DNA of 64,000 bases from Acidimicrobiaceae bacterium (GTDB lineage: Bacteria > Actinomycetota > Acidimicrobiia > Acidimicrobiales > RAAP-2). Positions 32,506-41,466 of this stretch are shown here, one piece after another (position 1 is the stretch's first letter; each line of letters opens with the position of its first letter). The stretch covers positions 1-64,000 of the forward strand of contig PMOI01000009.1 of the NCBI GenBank assembly GCA_003162475.1, in the 5' to 3' direction. The translations under genes and the position numbers were made by a program. The notes beneath the pieces are model-generated. The model was not told the origin of the DNA. It saw only the letters and a list, made by a program, of their open reading frames with translations, and did no database searches.

Positions 32506-33745
32506 AGGTTCGAGGGCCATCGCCGAGACGGTCGCACTCTGTCGACCAGAGGTCGTGTGTGCGTATCCGATCTCACCTCAGACCCACATCATCGAAGCGG
32601 TGGGTGAGTTGGTGAAAGCGGGCACGCTCACGCCTTGTGAATTCATCAACGTCGAGTCTGAGTTCGCGGCGATGTCCGTGGCGATCGGCGCTTCGGCGAC
32701 CGGCGCTCGGGCCTACACCGCAACGTCGAGTCAGGGTCTTCTCTTCATGATGGAAGCGGTCTACAACGCGGCCGGGCTGGGCCTGCCGATCGTCATGACT
32801 CTCGCGAACCGGGCCATCGGAGCGCCCATCAACATCTGGAACGACCACAGCGACGCGATGGCGGTGCGTGACTCAGGATGGATTCAACTCTTCGCCGAGA
32901 GCAATCAAGAGGCCGCGGACCTTCACGTCCAGGCGTTTCGCCTCGCAGAGGAACTTTCGATCCCGGTCATGGTGTGCGTTGACGGCTTCATCTTGACCCA
33001 CGCGGTAGAGGGCGTTGACCTTCTTGAACAGTCCTTCGTCGATGCGTTCCTTCCGCCCTACGAACCTCGTCAGGTGCTGGACACGAACGCGCCGGTCTCA
33101 ATCGGTGCCATGGTTGGTCCCGAGGCGTTCGAAGAGGTGCGCTACCTCGCCCACTTACGTCAACTCGACGCGCTGGAAAGAATTCCCGAGATTGCCCAAG
33201 AGTTCTTCGAGGCTTCGGGGCGAGACAGCGGTGGTCTCGTGCGCCCGTATCGAACAGACGACGCCGAGGTCATTGTCGTGGCGATGGGCTCGGTGCTCGG
33301 AACGTTAAAGGACGCCGTCGACTTGCGGCGCGACCTGGGCGAGCGTGTCGGCGTGCTCGGCGTGACGTCGTTTCGACCTTTCCCGAGCGAAGCAATACGC
33401 GACGCACTCAAACACGCACGTCAGGTTGTCGTCATTGAAAAAGCCTTCAGCATCGGCGCTGGCGGTGTGCTCTCCAGCGACATTGCTATCGCCATGCACC
33501 GCGAGGAGACTCTGCTTCGCACCGTCGTTGCAGGTCTCGGTGGTCGGGCCATCACGCGACGCTCTTTGGAGAAGGTCCTCGACGACGCGTCGGACAACGA
33601 GCTTGCACCCCTCACGTTCCTCGACCTCGACCACGATGCCGTCGATCGAGAGCGCGCCCGCATGCAAGCGACTCGACGGTCGGGACCGTCGGCGGAGAAC
33701 CTGCTGCGCGATCGCGGCACTGTGTCCCAAAAGGCGGACGCGTGA
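32489..33745 (+). CDS. 2-oxoacid:acceptor oxidoreductase, alpha subunit
   Basis: This 418-residue protein carries the pyrimidine-binding part of the TPP site. It has AYPISPQTHIIEA (about residues 25-37), NVESEFAAMSVAIGASATGARAYTATSSQGL (about 54-84, with the catalytic-region Glu), and a C-terminal transketolase-like domain with VVIEKAFSIGAGG. With the beta and gamma subunits it decarboxylates a 2-oxoacid to the acyl-CoA. The GTG at 32489 overlaps the gamma gene by 17 bp. Substrate specificity cannot be read from the sequence alone. Confidence 0.94.
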   Translation: MLRQIEGSRAIAETVALCRPEVVCAYPISPQTHIIEAVGELVKAGTLTPCEFINVESEFAAMSVAIGASATGARAYTATSSQGLLFMMEAVYNAAGLGLPIVMTLANRAIGAPINIWNDHSDAMAVRDSGWIQLFAESNQEAADLHVQAFRLAEELSIPVMVCVDGFILTHAVEGVDLLEQSFVDAFLPPYEPRQVLDTNAPVSIGAMVGPEAFEEVRYLAHLRQLDALERIPEIAQEFFEASGRDSGGLVRPYRTDDAEVIVVAMGSVLGTLKDAVDLRRDLGERVGVLGVTSFRPFPSEAIRDALKHARQVVVIEKAFSIGAGGVLSSDIAIAMHREETLLRTVVAGLGGRAITRRSLEKVLDDASDNELAPLTFLDLDHDAVDRERARMQATRRSGPSAENLLRDRGTVSQKADA

Positions 33746-34755
33746 CGAGCCAGGATGTCCACTTCTACCAAGTCGGCAGCTTCGCGGTCGGTAACCGGCT
33801 CCTTGAGCAAGAAGAACGCACGGTGCAGGCCCAAGTTGATCGGACAAACTCCATCGACTCAGGCCACCGAGCCTGTCAGGGCTGTGGCGAGGCGCTCGGC
33901 GCACGCTACGCCCTCGACGCCGCGATGCGCGCCACCAACGGTCAGATCGTCGCAGTGAACGCGACTGGTTGCCTCGAGGTCTTCTCGACTCCCTACCCCG
34001 AAACGTCGTGGAGAATACCGTGGCTGCACTCGCTCTTCGGCAACGCCCCCGCCGTCGCGACCGGTGTTGCCGCCGCGCTTCGAGCTAAGGGCATTGAGGA
34101 CGTGCGCGTCGTCGCCCAGGCGGGCGACGGTGGAACGGTGGACATTGGCTTTGGATGCCTGTCGGGGATGTTCGAACGCAACGACGATGTGCTCTTCATC
34201 TGTTATGACAACGAGGGTTACATGAACACCGGTGTGCAACGCTCGGCGGCGACGCCTCCGGCCGCGCGTACCGCGACTACCAAGGCCGTGGGAGCTGAGC
34301 CGGGCAACACCTTCGGACAAGGCAAGGATCTTCCTCGCATCGCGATGGCGCACAATATTCCCTACGTCGCTACGGCGACGGTCGCTGATCTCCACGATCT
34401 CGAGCGAAAGGTCGAGCGCGCCATGGAATTTCACGGAGCGCGCTACTTGCACGTCCTCGTTCCTTGCCCGCTCGGCTGGGGATCAGCGTCGAATGAGACC
34501 ATCCACATTGCCCGACTCGCCAAGGAGTCGGGTCTGTTCCCGGTCTTTGAGGCCGAAGATGGCGTCGTGCGATCCGTGTCGCCCATTCGCCGCCGGGTCC
34601 CCGTCGAGGAGTACCTGAAGCTACAGCGTCGCTTCGCCCACCTCTTTGGCCCCCACCCCCGCCTCGACGTCATCGCGCGTATTCAATCCATGGCCGACGC
34701 AAACATCGAGCGCTATGGGCTTGTCTCCCCAGAGTCCCTCGAGGAATCGTCATGA
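33742..34755 (+). CDS. 2-oxoacid:acceptor oxidoreductase, beta subunit (TPP-binding)
   Basis: This 337-residue protein has four cysteines suited to a 4Fe-4S cluster (Cys45 and Cys48 in CQGCG, Cys77, Cys242 in VPCPLGWG). The TPP/Mg motif starts at GDGG (128-131) and continues FERNDDVLFICYDNEGYMNTG. It holds the thiamine diphosphate and passes electrons on. GTG start with a 4-bp overlap with the alpha gene; its own stop overlaps the next start, so the four genes form one operon. Confidence 0.95.
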   Translation: MTSQDVHFYQVGSFAVGNRLLEQEERTVQAQVDRTNSIDSGHRACQGCGEALGARYALDAAMRATNGQIVAVNATGCLEVFSTPYPETSWRIPWLHSLFGNAPAVATGVAAALRAKGIEDVRVVAQAGDGGTVDIGFGCLSGMFERNDDVLFICYDNEGYMNTGVQRSAATPPAARTATTKAVGAEPGNTFGQGKDLPRIAMAHNIPYVATATVADLHDLERKVERAMEFHGARYLHVLVPCPLGWGSASNETIHIARLAKESGLFPVFEAEDGVVRSVSPIRRRVPVEEYLKLQRRFAHLFGPHPRLDVIARIQSMADANIERYGLVSPESLEESS

Positions 34756-36377
34756 AACTCCCCTTTGCGATCTCGCTGGACATCGGCTCCGGTCGGGCGA
34801 ACCATACCGGATCCTGGCGCGTCGAACGCCCGGTCTACGTGGATCGTCTTCCTCCGTGTAACAACGCGTGTCCTGCCGGTGAGAACATCCAGGGTTGGCT
34901 CTACGACGCTGAATCTGGAGACTACGAGGCTGCGTGGCGCAAGCTCGTTGAAGAGAACCCACTCCCTGGCATCATGGGTCGAGTCTGCTTTCACCCATGC
35001 GAGAGCGCGTGCAATCGCGTCCAGGTCGACGAAGCAGTCGGAATCAACGCCGTCGAGCGCTTTCTCGGCGACCTCGCCCTCGAAAAGGGCTGGACCCTGC
35101 CCAAACCAGGTCCCGACACGGGTAAGCGCATCCTGGTTGTCGGGGCGGGTCCGGCGGGACTGAGCGCGACGTATCACCTGCGCCGACTCGGCCATCGCGT
35201 TCGTCTCGTTGATTCCGCCTCGCATCTTGGTGGCATGATGCGTTACGGCATTCCCGCCTACCGTCTCCCACGCGCCGTACTCGATGCGGAGATCGCCCGC
35301 ATTGTCGCGATGGGCGTCGATATCCAACTCGATCACGTCGTCCATGACGTTGAACAAGAACGTCACGACGGAAAGTTCGACGCAGTGTTTCTCGCGGTCG
35401 GCGCCCAACTTGGCAAGCGTGTCGACATCCCGGCCGGTGACTCATCTCGAGTCATTGACGCAGTGAAATTCCTCCACCAAGTCGCCGACGAAGATCCACC
35501 ACTGCTTGGACGGCGAGTTGTGATCTACGGCGGTGGCGACACCGCCTTTGACACCGCACGCACCGCTCGTCGTCTCGGAGCGACTGACGCCGTCATTGTC
35601 TATCGACGCAATCGCGAACGCATGGGTGCGAGCGGCGAAGAGTTCGAACAGGCACTTGGCGAAGGCGTCACCGTGCGTTGGCTCTCGACGATCAGAAAAT
35701 TCGACGGTGATCGAATCTTGCTCGAAAAGATGAAGCTCAACGGTGAGGGCTTCCCCGAGCCGACTGGAGAGTTCGAAGAGCTCGACGCCGACTCACTCGT
35801 CCTCGCCGTCGGACAAGATACCGACCTTTCACTACTCGATCACGCCCACGACGTCACTGTGCGTGACGGTTCAGTCGAGGTGCTCGACTCGATGATGGCG
35901 AGCCCGTCGGGCATCTTCGCCGGAGGGGACGCCATTCCGGCCCAGCGAACCGCGACGGTGGCGGTTGGGCATGGCAAGCGCGCCGCGCACGGCATCGACA
36001 ACTTCGTCATGGGAAGCGACTCAGTGCCGAAGGTGCGCAACCGACTCGCTTCGTTCGAACAACTCAACACGTGGTACTACGCGGACGCACCGCGCACCGA
36101 GCGACCAGAGCTTGAACGAATACGGCGACAGACAAACTTCGAGGAAGTCGTCGGCGGTCTCAGCGAAGACAACGCGCTCTTCGAGGCTCGCCGCTGCATG
36201 TCGTGTGGCAACTGCTTTGAGTGCGACAACTGCTTTGGTGTCTGTCCCGACAACGCCGTCATCAAGCTCGGTGGGAATATGCGATACGAGTTCGACTACG
36301 ACTTTTGTAAGGGATGCGGCATCTGCGTAAAAGAATGTCCCTGTGGCGCCATTGAAATGGTGCCCGAGCGAAACTGA
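34752..36377 (+). CDS. FAD/NAD(P)-binding electron-transfer subunit fused to a 2x[4Fe-4S] ferredoxin domain
   Basis: This 541-residue protein resembles the small subunit of glutamate synthase. The N-terminal Fe-S domain has Cys36, Cys40, Cys79, Cys83 and Cys87. FAD-binding GAGPAG is at 131-136, NAD(P)-binding YGGGDTAFD near 258 and the second FAD motif GIFAGGDAI near 385. The last 60 residues form a ferredoxin with two cysteine clusters (from Cys482; CKGCGICVKECP at 519-530). It probably links the oxidoreductase to NAD(P) instead of free ferredoxin. Phenylglyoxylate dehydrogenase is known to have separate FAD (PadH) and ferredoxin (PadF) subunits, so a fusion of the two is notable. Confidence 0.92.
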   Translation: MKLPFAISLDIGSGRANHTGSWRVERPVYVDRLPPCNNACPAGENIQGWLYDAESGDYEAAWRKLVEENPLPGIMGRVCFHPCESACNRVQVDEAVGINAVERFLGDLALEKGWTLPKPGPDTGKRILVVGAGPAGLSATYHLRRLGHRVRLVDSASHLGGMMRYGIPAYRLPRAVLDAEIARIVAMGVDIQLDHVVHDVEQERHDGKFDAVFLAVGAQLGKRVDIPAGDSSRVIDAVKFLHQVADEDPPLLGRRVVIYGGGDTAFDTARTARRLGATDAVIVYRRNRERMGASGEEFEQALGEGVTVRWLSTIRKFDGDRILLEKMKLNGEGFPEPTGEFEELDADSLVLAVGQDTDLSLLDHAHDVTVRDGSVEVLDSMMASPSGIFAGGDAIPAQRTATVAVGHGKRAAHGIDNFVMGSDSVPKVRNRLASFEQLNTWYYADAPRTERPELERIRRQTNFEEVVGGLSEDNALFEARRCMSCGNCFECDNCFGVCPDNAVIKLGGNMRYEFDYDFCKGCGICVKECPCGAIEMVPERN

Positions 36378-36468
36378 GCGATGACCGTCGTTTTCGCCGC
36401 GAGCGGCCGGTCGGGTAGCGACGTGCTTATCGTGACCCTGGCCACTCCGGCGTGAAGACGGTTTGGTG

Positions 36469-37284
36469 CTAGGTGTCTCGACGAATCATCAGCCAGCCCC
36501 CTATTCCCAACAGGACGACTGCGTAGAGGGCGACGACAAGCAATCCGGTCGTGGGGCTGAAGATCGGCGTTCCCTGGAACCTACTGGGCGTGGTCGCAGA
36601 AAAGACCGTTGAACTGATGTTGGCCGGTAAGTATCGACTGATCGCGTTGACGATCGCGCCCGGCAGAGCGAAGAGCACGACGGTTACGACGAGCATGATG
36701 CTCGTGAATATAGATATTGATGCGGCCGTCGAGCGAACGAGTGCGGCGACACCCAAGCCAATGAGACCCATGAGCGCGAGATCGACGCCACTTTCAAACA
36801 GCACGCGAAGTACGCCCGGCGAAGCGAGCGACACTTGGACGGCCTGGCCCGAGAGGATGAGGTGTCCGAGGAGAAAGGTCGAGAACGAAAGCACTTCACC
36901 AAGAACGAGTCCGACGCCTCCGATAACGATGGCTTTCGCCGCGAGTACGATCGATCGCCGCGGCATCACGGCGATGGTTGAACGGATCTGACCAGTGCCG
37001 AACTCTGAACTTAAAAAGAGCACGCCGAGTACACCGACGGCAAACTGACCGAAGTTGAAGCCGACGAGGACCCGCACGATCGGGTCGGCCGCGTGAGCGT
37101 GTCCCCGCAACGCGCTCGTTGAGAGGTAGCAAAGCCCGTACGTCACGAGCGTGAGTCCGAGGAGAGTCCAGCGAGTGGAACGCACCGACCAGAACTTGGT
37201 CCATTCACCGCGAAGGGCGAGGCGAAGCCCCGCCCGAGAGGGTGATTCACGAATCTCACCGCGAATGAGAACATCGTTCGTCAT
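36469..37284 (-). CDS. ABC-2 type transporter permease
   Basis: This 271-residue protein has six hydrophobic helices (first near residues 38-58, last near 245-265) and the typical pattern ending in a short basic tail. The segment FLSSEFGTGQIRSTIAVMPRR near 106-126 is characteristic of ABC-2 permeases of the bacitracin/NatB kind. It exports an unknown compound with the ATPase encoded just upstream, whose stop it overlaps by 4 bp. Confidence 0.9.
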   Translation of the reverse strand: MTNDVLIRGEIRESPSRAGLRLALRGEWTKFWSVRSTRWTLLGLTLVTYGLCYLSTSALRGHAHAADPIVRVLVGFNFGQFAVGVLGVLFLSSEFGTGQIRSTIAVMPRRSIVLAAKAIVIGGVGLVLGEVLSFSTFLLGHLILSGQAVQVSLASPGVLRVLFESGVDLALMGLIGLGVAALVRSTAASISIFTSIMLVVTVVLFALPGAIVNAISRYLPANISSTVFSATTPSRFQGTPIFSPTTGLLVVALYAVVLLGIGGWLMIRRDT

Positions 37285-38186
37285 CTCGACGCCGCTCGGT
37301 ACTCAACCACGCCCTCGGTCAGTTCCATGAAGGCGTCTTCAAGCGAGCAGAGATCGGTCAACTCATAGAGGGCATTTTGCTGTTCGAGGGCCAATTCACC
37401 GATCGTCTCGGCACTGACATTCGTTACCGTGAGCGAGGAGTTCGCTTCTCGGATCGTAAGTGCACCAGCGTCCTCGAGAGCGGGTATCAACAGGTCGAGG
37501 TTTGCCGCACGTACCTTGAAGGACCTTTTGGAACTGCACGCGACGAAGTCGTCGACGGGAAGTTCTGCAATCAGGCGCCCTTTGCCAACAACGACTAACT
37601 GATCTGCCGTGAGGGCCATTTCGGCCATGAGGTGACTCGAAAGAAAGACGGTGCGGCCCTCGGCGGCAAGGTCTCTGCAGAGCCTTCTCGTCCAGCGGAT
37701 GCCTTCAGTATCTAGTCCGTTCACCGGTTCGTCGAGCAAGACGACCGCCGGATCACCGAGCAGTGCGGCGGCGATGCCGAGTCGCTGTCCCATACCGAGG
37801 GAGAATTTACCAACGCGTCGATTCGCAACTGACGTAAGTCCTACGTGGTCGATGACTTCTTCGACGCGACTTTTCGCGATGCCGCCGTACTGGGCGAGCG
37901 ACCACAGGTGCGAGTACGCCGAACGACCAGGATGGATCGCTCTCGCTTCGAGCAGCGCACCGACTTCGCGCATGGGCCAGCGAAGGTCGTGGTACTTCTT
38001 GCCTGAGATCGTGACTGAGCCAGCGTCGGGGTGATTGAGGCCCATAATCATTGACATCGTCGTTGACTTTCCCGATCCATTCGGACCAAGGAATCCGGTT
38101 ACTTTCCCTGGTGCGACGTTGAAAGTCAGGTCGTCAACAGCGACAGTGTCACCGAAACGTTTTGTGAGTCCGCGGGCCTCAATCAC
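37281..38186 (-). CDS. ABC transporter ATP-binding protein (CcmA/BcrA type)
   Basis: This 301-residue ATPase has Walker A GPNGSGKST near residues 34-42, signature FSLGMGQRLGIAAALL near 129-144, Walker B VVLLDEPVNGLD near 150-161 and the H-loop SSHLMAE. The C-terminal 80 residues form the extra domain of drug-export type ATPases. It is co-transcribed with the ABC-2 permease. The 176 bp upstream (38187-38362) hold its promoter region; I see no clear boxes there. Confidence 0.94.
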   Translation of the reverse strand: MIEARGLTKRFGDTVAVDDLTFNVAPGKVTGFLGPNGSGKSTTMSMIMGLNHPDAGSVTISGKKYHDLRWPMREVGALLEARAIHPGRSAYSHLWSLAQYGGIAKSRVEEVIDHVGLTSVANRRVGKFSLGMGQRLGIAAALLGDPAVVLLDEPVNGLDTEGIRWTRRLCRDLAAEGRTVFLSSHLMAEMALTADQLVVVGKGRLIAELPVDDFVACSSKRSFKVRAANLDLLIPALEDAGALTIREANSSLTVTNVSAETIGELALEQQNALYELTDLCSLEDAFMELTEGVVEYRAASR

Positions 38187-38362
38187 CCGACAAAACTAAG
38201 TGGCTCATATGTGAAGAGCATGTAACCAACGTAAGAATGATTGGCGTCAGCGCACTCATCCCAATGAGCCCTAATGAGCCCCGATGGAAGTCGTGTTGCA
38301 TCCCACTTGGTAAACGTTTGTCTACCATTTGTTCATAGAAACGAGAACAATGGCTGAATCGC

Positions 38363-39010
38363 TTAAGGAACGTCGAGTACCAAGTCTTGGCGAACCACTT
38401 CCCCGGCGGGAACGGTGACGGTCGTTGGTCCAACTTTGTTGCCGCCAGCGAAGACACCAGTGATCGTGTATTGACCAGCGCCAAGAGTAATCTTGAGCAA
38501 CTGACCCGCAGTAAGAGCCATGTTGTCGGCGATGAGTGTTCCGGCGGAGTTGGTCACGGTGATTGTCCCCGCACTTGATCTACCGATCAAATCTTTGCAG
38601 TTCGGCGCCGAACGATAAATAAGCGCCCCACCCTCGACAAAAAGTCCGGTATCGAGCTCCGTCGGCCCTGGGGTTTCCAACGGCTCGCCGGGCGGCGGTC
38701 CTATATTCACAGAACTCGGACACAGTGGATTGACAGTCAAGGTCAAGAGTCTCGTCACTTGACCCGGCCTGGGACTCTGGGTACGAATCGACTGAATCTT
38801 GGCCATCTGCACTGGTGCCCCGGTAAGTCGCAGTTGACAGCGACTCAACGCCGCTCGCGTACGCGCAGCCGTCACCGTCAAGCCAATCATCCGAGGAGCG
38901 TGACAAGTGTGAGCTGGCGCAGCAGCAGAACTCGATGGTGCCGTGACGATCAGTGGCACGAGGGCTACGATCACCAAAGTTGCCAACCACGGTCTCAGTG
39001 ACTGTCGCAC
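38363..39010 (-). CDS. Secreted PASTA-like domain protein
   Basis: This 215-residue protein has a signal peptide (charged start, hydrophobic 10-24, likely cleavage after SSSAAA near 31). A PASTA-like domain follows near 38-95 (MIGLTVTAARTRAALSRCQL, then SPRPGQVTRLLTLTV), then a Pro-rich linker and a C-terminal beta domain (SAGTLIADNMALTAGQLLKI). PASTA domains bind cell-wall precursors or act as spacers. Two cysteine pairs may form disulfides. The function is unknown. Confidence 0.7.
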   Translation of the reverse strand: MRQSLRPWLATLVIVALVPLIVTAPSSSAAAPAHTCHAPRMIGLTVTAARTRAALSRCQLRLTGAPVQMAKIQSIRTQSPRPGQVTRLLTLTVNPLCPSSVNIGPPPGEPLETPGPTELDTGLFVEGGALIYRSAPNCKDLIGRSSAGTITVTNSAGTLIADNMALTAGQLLKITLGAGQYTITGVFAGGNKVGPTTVTVPAGEVVRQDLVLDVP

Positions 39011-39122
39011 AGCTACAACGTAGTTGGCGACGAGTCACGCCTCATGACGGCCCGATTGCCCGAGAGTTCAACTCACGATGTAGCCGACCGAGAGCAACTA
39101 CCCATCTAGAAATCGGCGGAAG

Positions 39123-39623
39123 TTAACCGGCGCATTTCCAACTTCCCTTTATGTGAACGATGCCACTGGCGGAGCCCTCATGAGCGCCCAATGTGAGGTT
39201 GACCTTGCCGGAACTGTTCCCGAGCGTCATCGTTCCCTTCGTTGCGCCCCAACCGTTCAATCCGCTTTGCAGAACGAAAGTCGCGGTCGAGGAGTTGAAC
39301 TTCTTGGCGGCGGCACCCGGCTTGGTCAACGAGATGGTTATCGACCAGTTCTTGATTTTCTTTGAAGAAAGCGTCGTAGAAAACGAACTCAATTGGGCAT
39401 TTGTGGTGCTCCCGCTGCATGAGGTGACGGGACCGATCTTCAACGTTCCTGAGAGCGCGCCACTGACTACAAAGGAGTTGGTGGTGGACGCTGAAGCGCT
39501 CGCAACGGGAACGACCATCGACACTAATACCGTCGCCAAAAACGACACGGCAACCAGCGCAACTTGTGCCATCCGTTGGGTGGAAAATCGATCTGTTTGA
39601 TTCGCAAAGTCCTTCATTCGCAC
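39123..39623 (-). CDS. Secreted beta-rich hypothetical protein
   Basis: This 166-residue protein has a basic N-terminus, a hydrophobic segment (VALVAVSFLATVLVSMVVPV, about residues 21-40) and a signal-peptidase site near ASASA (46). The mature part is Ser/Thr/Lys-rich with alternating hydrophobic strands and a Cys pair (Cys69 and Cys164), consistent with a small disulfide-closed beta sandwich on the cell surface. No family is recognised. The intervals 39011-39122 and 39624-39851 show no further genes. Confidence 0.65.
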   Translation of the reverse strand: MRMKDFANQTDRFSTQRMAQVALVAVSFLATVLVSMVVPVASASASTTNSFVVSGALSGTLKIGPVTSCSGSTTNAQLSSFSTTLSSKKIKNWSITISLTKPGAAAKKFNSSTATFVLQSGLNGWGATKGTMTLGNSSGKVNLTLGAHEGSASGIVHIKGSWKCAG

Positions 39624-39851
39624 TTCCCTCTCTCAGGTGTCGAATATCGATTGGCGAGCGTCTTTCGCGCGAACTTTCCTTAAAATTGCGTCACCCAGAA
39701 ATCGAGATGTTCCACGGTATGTACCGTGAGTTTGGCACAAACGCTGCACTGATTCATTGCCCGTAGCGTGAAGTGTTTGATACCACTCTCGCCACCGCCG
39801 AACCCAATTCTTATGTCCCGGGGAGCTGCTCGGGATTAAGACGAAGCGGGC

Positions 39852-41015
39852 TCATCCCGACGACTTGGCCGGCTTGGCCAGCTTGGCCAGCTTGGCTAGT
39901 TTGGCTAGCTTGGCCAAGTGCTCTTTGAGCGCGACGCCGTAGGCGGTCGGTTTACCACCGTAATCCTCGATCAGCGCCGGCCCGACCGAGCAGTCCCAGC
40001 CTTCGTCGGTCGCGTCCCAGGCCCAGCCAAGGTAGGAGATGCCGTGTTGGTCGGCCCAAGGCATGAAGGCCAAGTCGAACGTATCGCCGCATTTGTCCTC
40101 GCCGAACTCGCCGGTGACGACCGGGACCACCTTGGCGAGCGGGGCAACATTTGTACTCCAGCACGCGGGGTAGTCGCAACCTCCGTAGTTATAGGTGTGG
40201 AAACTCACTACGAGTTGATGGGCGGGGTCCTTGGGCTCGTACTGTCGCCAACCCGAGACGTCATTGGCGTACCCCAAGCCGCCGAGCATGAGCGGCATCG
40301 TGGCCCCGGTCGAACGTACGGCGTCGACAAGTTGCTGCATGCCGGCGGTCTGGTAAGAGATGACCGTGGGGCTGCCGTAAGACGCTTGACAGCCGCTCAG
40401 CCAACACGGCCAACTAATGCCGTAGGGCTCGTTGAAGAGGTCGAAGAGCACGGCGTGGTTGGACTTGAACGTCGTGGCCATTGAAGTCCAGAACGCCGGC
40501 GAGTGATCGGCGTCGGCCATGGGCCACTGGCTGGCCGCAATGTCCGTCGCGGGGGCCGCCCAGTGCAGGTCGAGAATCACGTAGAGACCGAAGGATTCGA
40601 GGGTGTTCACGTAGCTCACGATCTGCTCGCGGTACGTCGCGCCGCCCGTCACGGCGCCGTTAATCCCGAGCCAGCAGTCCTCGTTGAGCGGAACCCTGAC
40701 GGCGTTGATGTGCCACGAGACCATTGCCTTCACCGAAGCCGCGTTCGAAGGTCCGTCGAAGACTTGATTCGTCGTTACGCACTCGTACTCCGCACCTGAG
40801 CGGTCGACGCCCAGCAGGCGGATGGTCTTTCCGTCCTGGTTGACGAGGTGATTGCCCTGCACCTTGATGCTGAGGGCCGGCGCTGGCGTCGACGCCGACA
40901 CCGTCGACGAGTTCAAGGTGATGACGCTCGTCGATAAGGCCATGGCCGCCGCGATGCGCACTGTCCATCCAGCCCTGAGGGTCCGCTCACTGCGACGAGG
41001 AAGAACTAGTTTCAT
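39852..41015 (-). CDS. Secreted glycoside hydrolase family 5 (cellulase-like)
   Basis: This 387-residue protein has a signal peptide (residues 1-42) and a GH5 barrel: RLLGVDRSGAEY, INAVRVPLNEDCW, acid/base Glu196 in LFNEPYG and nucleophile Glu303 in VVTGEFGEDKCG. It should cleave beta-1,4-linked glucans or mannans outside the cell. The start at 41015 is supported by AGGAG upstream; 60 bp of earlier frame lack one. The C-terminus is a (LAK)n repeat tail (about 6 units) encoded by 9-bp-type tandem repeats. There is no carbohydrate-binding module. Confidence 0.92.
   Translation of the reverse strand: MKLVLPRRSERTLRAGWTVRIAAAMALSTSVITLNSSTVSASTPAPALSIKVQGNHLVNQDGKTIRLLGVDRSGAEYECVTTNQVFDGPSNAASVKAMVSWHINAVRVPLNEDCWLGINGAVTGGATYREQIVSYVNTLESFGLYVILDLHWAAPATDIAASQWPMADADHSPAFWTSMATTFKSNHAVLFDLFNEPYGISWPCWLSGCQASYGSPTVISYQTAGMQQLVDAVRSTGATMPLMLGGLGYANDVSGWRQYEPKDPAHQLVVSFHTYNYGGCDYPACWSTNVAPLAKVVPVVTGEFGEDKCGDTFDLAFMPWADQHGISYLGWAWDATDEGWDCSVGPALIEDYGGKPTAYGVALKEHLAKLAKLAKLAKLAKPAKSSG
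39862..39917. repeat. Tandem 9-bp repeats at the GH5 3' end
   Basis: Repeats of TTGGCCAGC/TTGGCTAGC encode the Leu-Ala-Lys tail. Such short arrays change length by replication slippage, so tail length may vary between strains. Confidence 0.75.
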
Positions 41016-41466
41016 TCGATCAACTCCTGGCTCCGATGCAAGTGCCGTGACGAAAGAAGGAAAGAAACGTCCCACGCGGTGCGCTGAAATCGCCCGAAGA
41101 GAACGCGCTTACTCCTCTTGCTTCTTCATCTGTTCTTTCTTCTGCGTCGTATTGCTCAGTATCGTAAACGCAACCTAGAAGCTCGTAGCTCCGCCGGCCA
41201 AAAATGTTAATTGTCAACCAATAGGTCAATACTTCTTCTGCTCAGTTGGCGCAACCGTCTCCAGATCGTGCAGATTAGCCCACAATGAAAATGTCAACTG
41301 ATCGGTGAATCCGTATTGGCTATCACGGGCGAAAATGACAGCTGATCCTTGATGCATCGTCGCCGCCAATCTCGGCTCACGCCATAGAAGAAGTGTCCAC
41401 ACGACGTTCAAATCAGCAAAGCGAAATCAAGAATCTTCACCGTGCGCACGCGGCTTCTCGTTCCGT
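41016..41466. other. Intergenic region with short repeats
   Basis: It contains two close copies of GAAAATGNCANCTGATC (41287-41303 and 41331-41347) and a weaker third at 41201-41215. They resemble terminal sequences of some transposons but no transposase remains. Nothing else is recognisable. Confidence 0.4.

Noticed and set aside
39862..39917. CRISPR-like array
   Set aside because: The units are 9 bp, contiguous and in frame with a protein tail; there are no spacers. No CRISPR array or cas gene was seen anywhere in the window.
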